From contig NW_019091575.1 of assembly GCF_001949145.1 (NCBI RefSeq), forward strand, positions 402,501 to 413,948: a stretch of 11,448 nt of DNA, written 5' to 3'. Shown here one piece after another: positions 1 to 11,448 of this stretch (position 1 is the first letter of the stretch; each line of letters begins with the position of its first letter). The notes below the pieces were generated by a model. The model did no database searches, was not told the origin of the DNA, and saw only the letters and a program-made list of their open reading frames with translations. A program made the translations under genes and the position numbers. This stretch comes from Acanthaster planci (taxonomy: Eukaryota > Echinodermata > Asteroidea > Valvatida > Acanthasteridae).

Positions 1-242
1 AACCTCCAAGATCATTGTTACCAATGGCTCATATTTTGTCGAACCTGCCTACATCAACGAATGAAGGGGAAATCCTTGCTAGATGACAAAGTGCCTTCGT
101 GTTCATATCCAAGGTTCATATCAGGGTTGCAATTTGCTCTTGAAATACAAAGCAACCTTTTAGCAATTACTCTTATCAGGATTATGTGTGACCAAAAAGG
201 GTGCTCTGGCAGAAATAAAGTTTGACTGAGCACAAGACTGAC
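1..242. other. CAD intron, left part; nothing further recognised
   Basis: This begins with the donor GTCAGT of the 243-337 exon on the minus strand and runs to the window edge. No final ATCase exon was found in any minus frame. A short plus-strand open frame from the edge ends in TGA at 62-64 and was not recognised. Confidence 0.6.
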
Positions 243-11045
<10,803 letters not shown>

Positions 11046-11211
11046 CTGGAAGAATTAACAGAGGAGACTTAAGTAGAAATTTAAGCATGACTTTTGGTAG
11101 AATGGCGTCCAATGTAAATTCTAACGACTGGTTCTGAAAATTGACACCACTTGTAAACCTATAAGCACTACATGCTTACTGTCCAAAAATCCCTGCAAAT
11201 ATTCACAAGTG

Positions 11212-11290
11212 CTGCCAGGTAGGACTCAAACAACCAACCAACTGCATACTGGTATGTATAGCTCGCCACTCAAGCAATCAGCTCGCTGGG
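11212..11290 (-). mobile_element. tRNA-like SINE head (box A and box B), approximate
   Basis: On the minus strand gattgcttgagtgg (11279-11266) resembles a box A and ggttgtttgagtcc (11235-11222) resembles a box B (ggttcgantcc). Their starts are 44 bp apart, the spacing in a real tRNA. The stem arms do not pair well enough for a functional tRNA, so a tRNA-derived SINE fragment is more likely. A body would run toward lower coordinates (to about 11100), but its end was not found. Confidence 0.4.
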
Positions 11291-11333
11291 GCCTACTGTA
11301 CGACTTAAATTTAACAAAACAGCAATCCTGCAT

Positions 11334-11412
11334 TAGGGCTGAATCAATTCAAATAATTCACTTTTTGAGTATTCAACCTTCAATTTGATTGAATATCTGA
11401 ATATTCGGTAGT
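11334..11412 (+). mobile_element. Possible hAT-type transposon end
   Basis: The sequence tagggctgaatcaattcaaa at 11334-11353 resembles the tagggctg...cgatt type start of many animal hAT elements (from memory). It is followed by AT-rich, self-similar gaat/attc motifs to about 11412. The other end would lie outside the window, so no inverted repeat or 8-bp target duplication can be checked. Confidence 0.25.
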
Positions 11413-11448
11413 ACCCACCAGCAGATTGTTGATAGACAAACCATATAC

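Larger units (their letters stand above)
11046..11448 (-). other. CAD intron, right part, with SINE head and possible hAT end
   Basis: This is the intron upstream of the first exon seen and extends to the window edge. It holds the tRNA-like head (11212-11290) and the hAT-like end (from 11334). No exon for the end of the synthetase domain was found. Confidence 0.7.

Noticed and set aside
1-64. A 20-codon plus-strand open frame entering from the left edge and ending in TGA at 62-64 (ends GSYFVEPAYINE).
   Set aside because: It is too short, lies inside the CAD intron on the opposite strand, and matches no protein I recognise.
1-242. Possible last ATCase exon on the minus strand.
   Set aside because: No frame shows the expected YFRQ...NGMY...MALL-type C-terminus, so the exon must be beyond the window.
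11410-11448. A minus-strand reading YGLSINNLLVG at the right edge that faintly resembles the synthetase segment FELVINLSMRG.
   Set aside because: Only a few residues agree, the following residues diverge, and no acceptor or matching upstream sequence is available.

Overview
The window is a stretch of animal nuclear genome. On the minus strand it carries the 3' two thirds of a CAD gene, the trifunctional pyrimidine-synthesis protein carbamoyl-phosphate synthetase 2 / aspartate transcarbamylase / dihydroorotase. Fourteen coding exons can be read directly. They total 2,276 nt (758 codons plus 2 nt) and are split by introns with GT-AG borders. Exon phases match at every junction, and the joined reading follows vertebrate CAD almost without gaps. 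The fused DHOase-linker-ATCase order, the short exons and the transposon-rich, AT-rich introns indicate a metazoan. The repeat content looks like that of a marine invertebrate (echinoderm, hemichordate, amphioxus or lophotrochozoan), but the clade cannot be fixed from this window.

Read from high to low coordinates (5' to 3' of the gene), the layout is as follows. The last residues of the synthetase region and the whole dihydroorotase domain occupy 11045-6934 (six exons). A Ser/Pro-rich linker with a conserved basophilic kinase site occupies 6076-5006 (two exons). The aspartate transcarbamylase domain occupies the end of the 5205-5006 exon through 243 (six more exons). The last ATCase exon, with the stop codon, lies off the left edge. 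The carbamoyl-phosphate synthetase exons lie off the right edge. Every recognised catalytic residue of both enzymes that falls in the window is present, so the gene looks functional.

The introns hold the accessory material. There is a 703-bp pogo/Tigger-like non-autonomous transposon with 18-bp perfect terminal inverted repeats and TA flanks (434-1136). There is a 203-bp TTAA-flanked piggyBac-like MITE (6571-6773). A tRNA-derived SINE with a MIR/CORE-type core lies at about 10430-10580, and a second tRNA-like SINE head lies at 11212-11290. An unnamed repeat occurs in two same-strand copies (4745-4924 and 9445-9615). A 24-base tRNA-Leu-type primer binding site (3639-3662) suggests a decayed LTR retrotransposon, and a possible hAT-type end begins at 11334.

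No bacterial-type operon, CRISPR array, tRNA or rRNA gene was seen, and I found no convincing new biological system. The points most worth checking are the CORE-SINE outside vertebrates, the isolated primer binding site, the conserved S6K-type site, and a 134-codon stop-free intron segment in frame with a DHOase exon.
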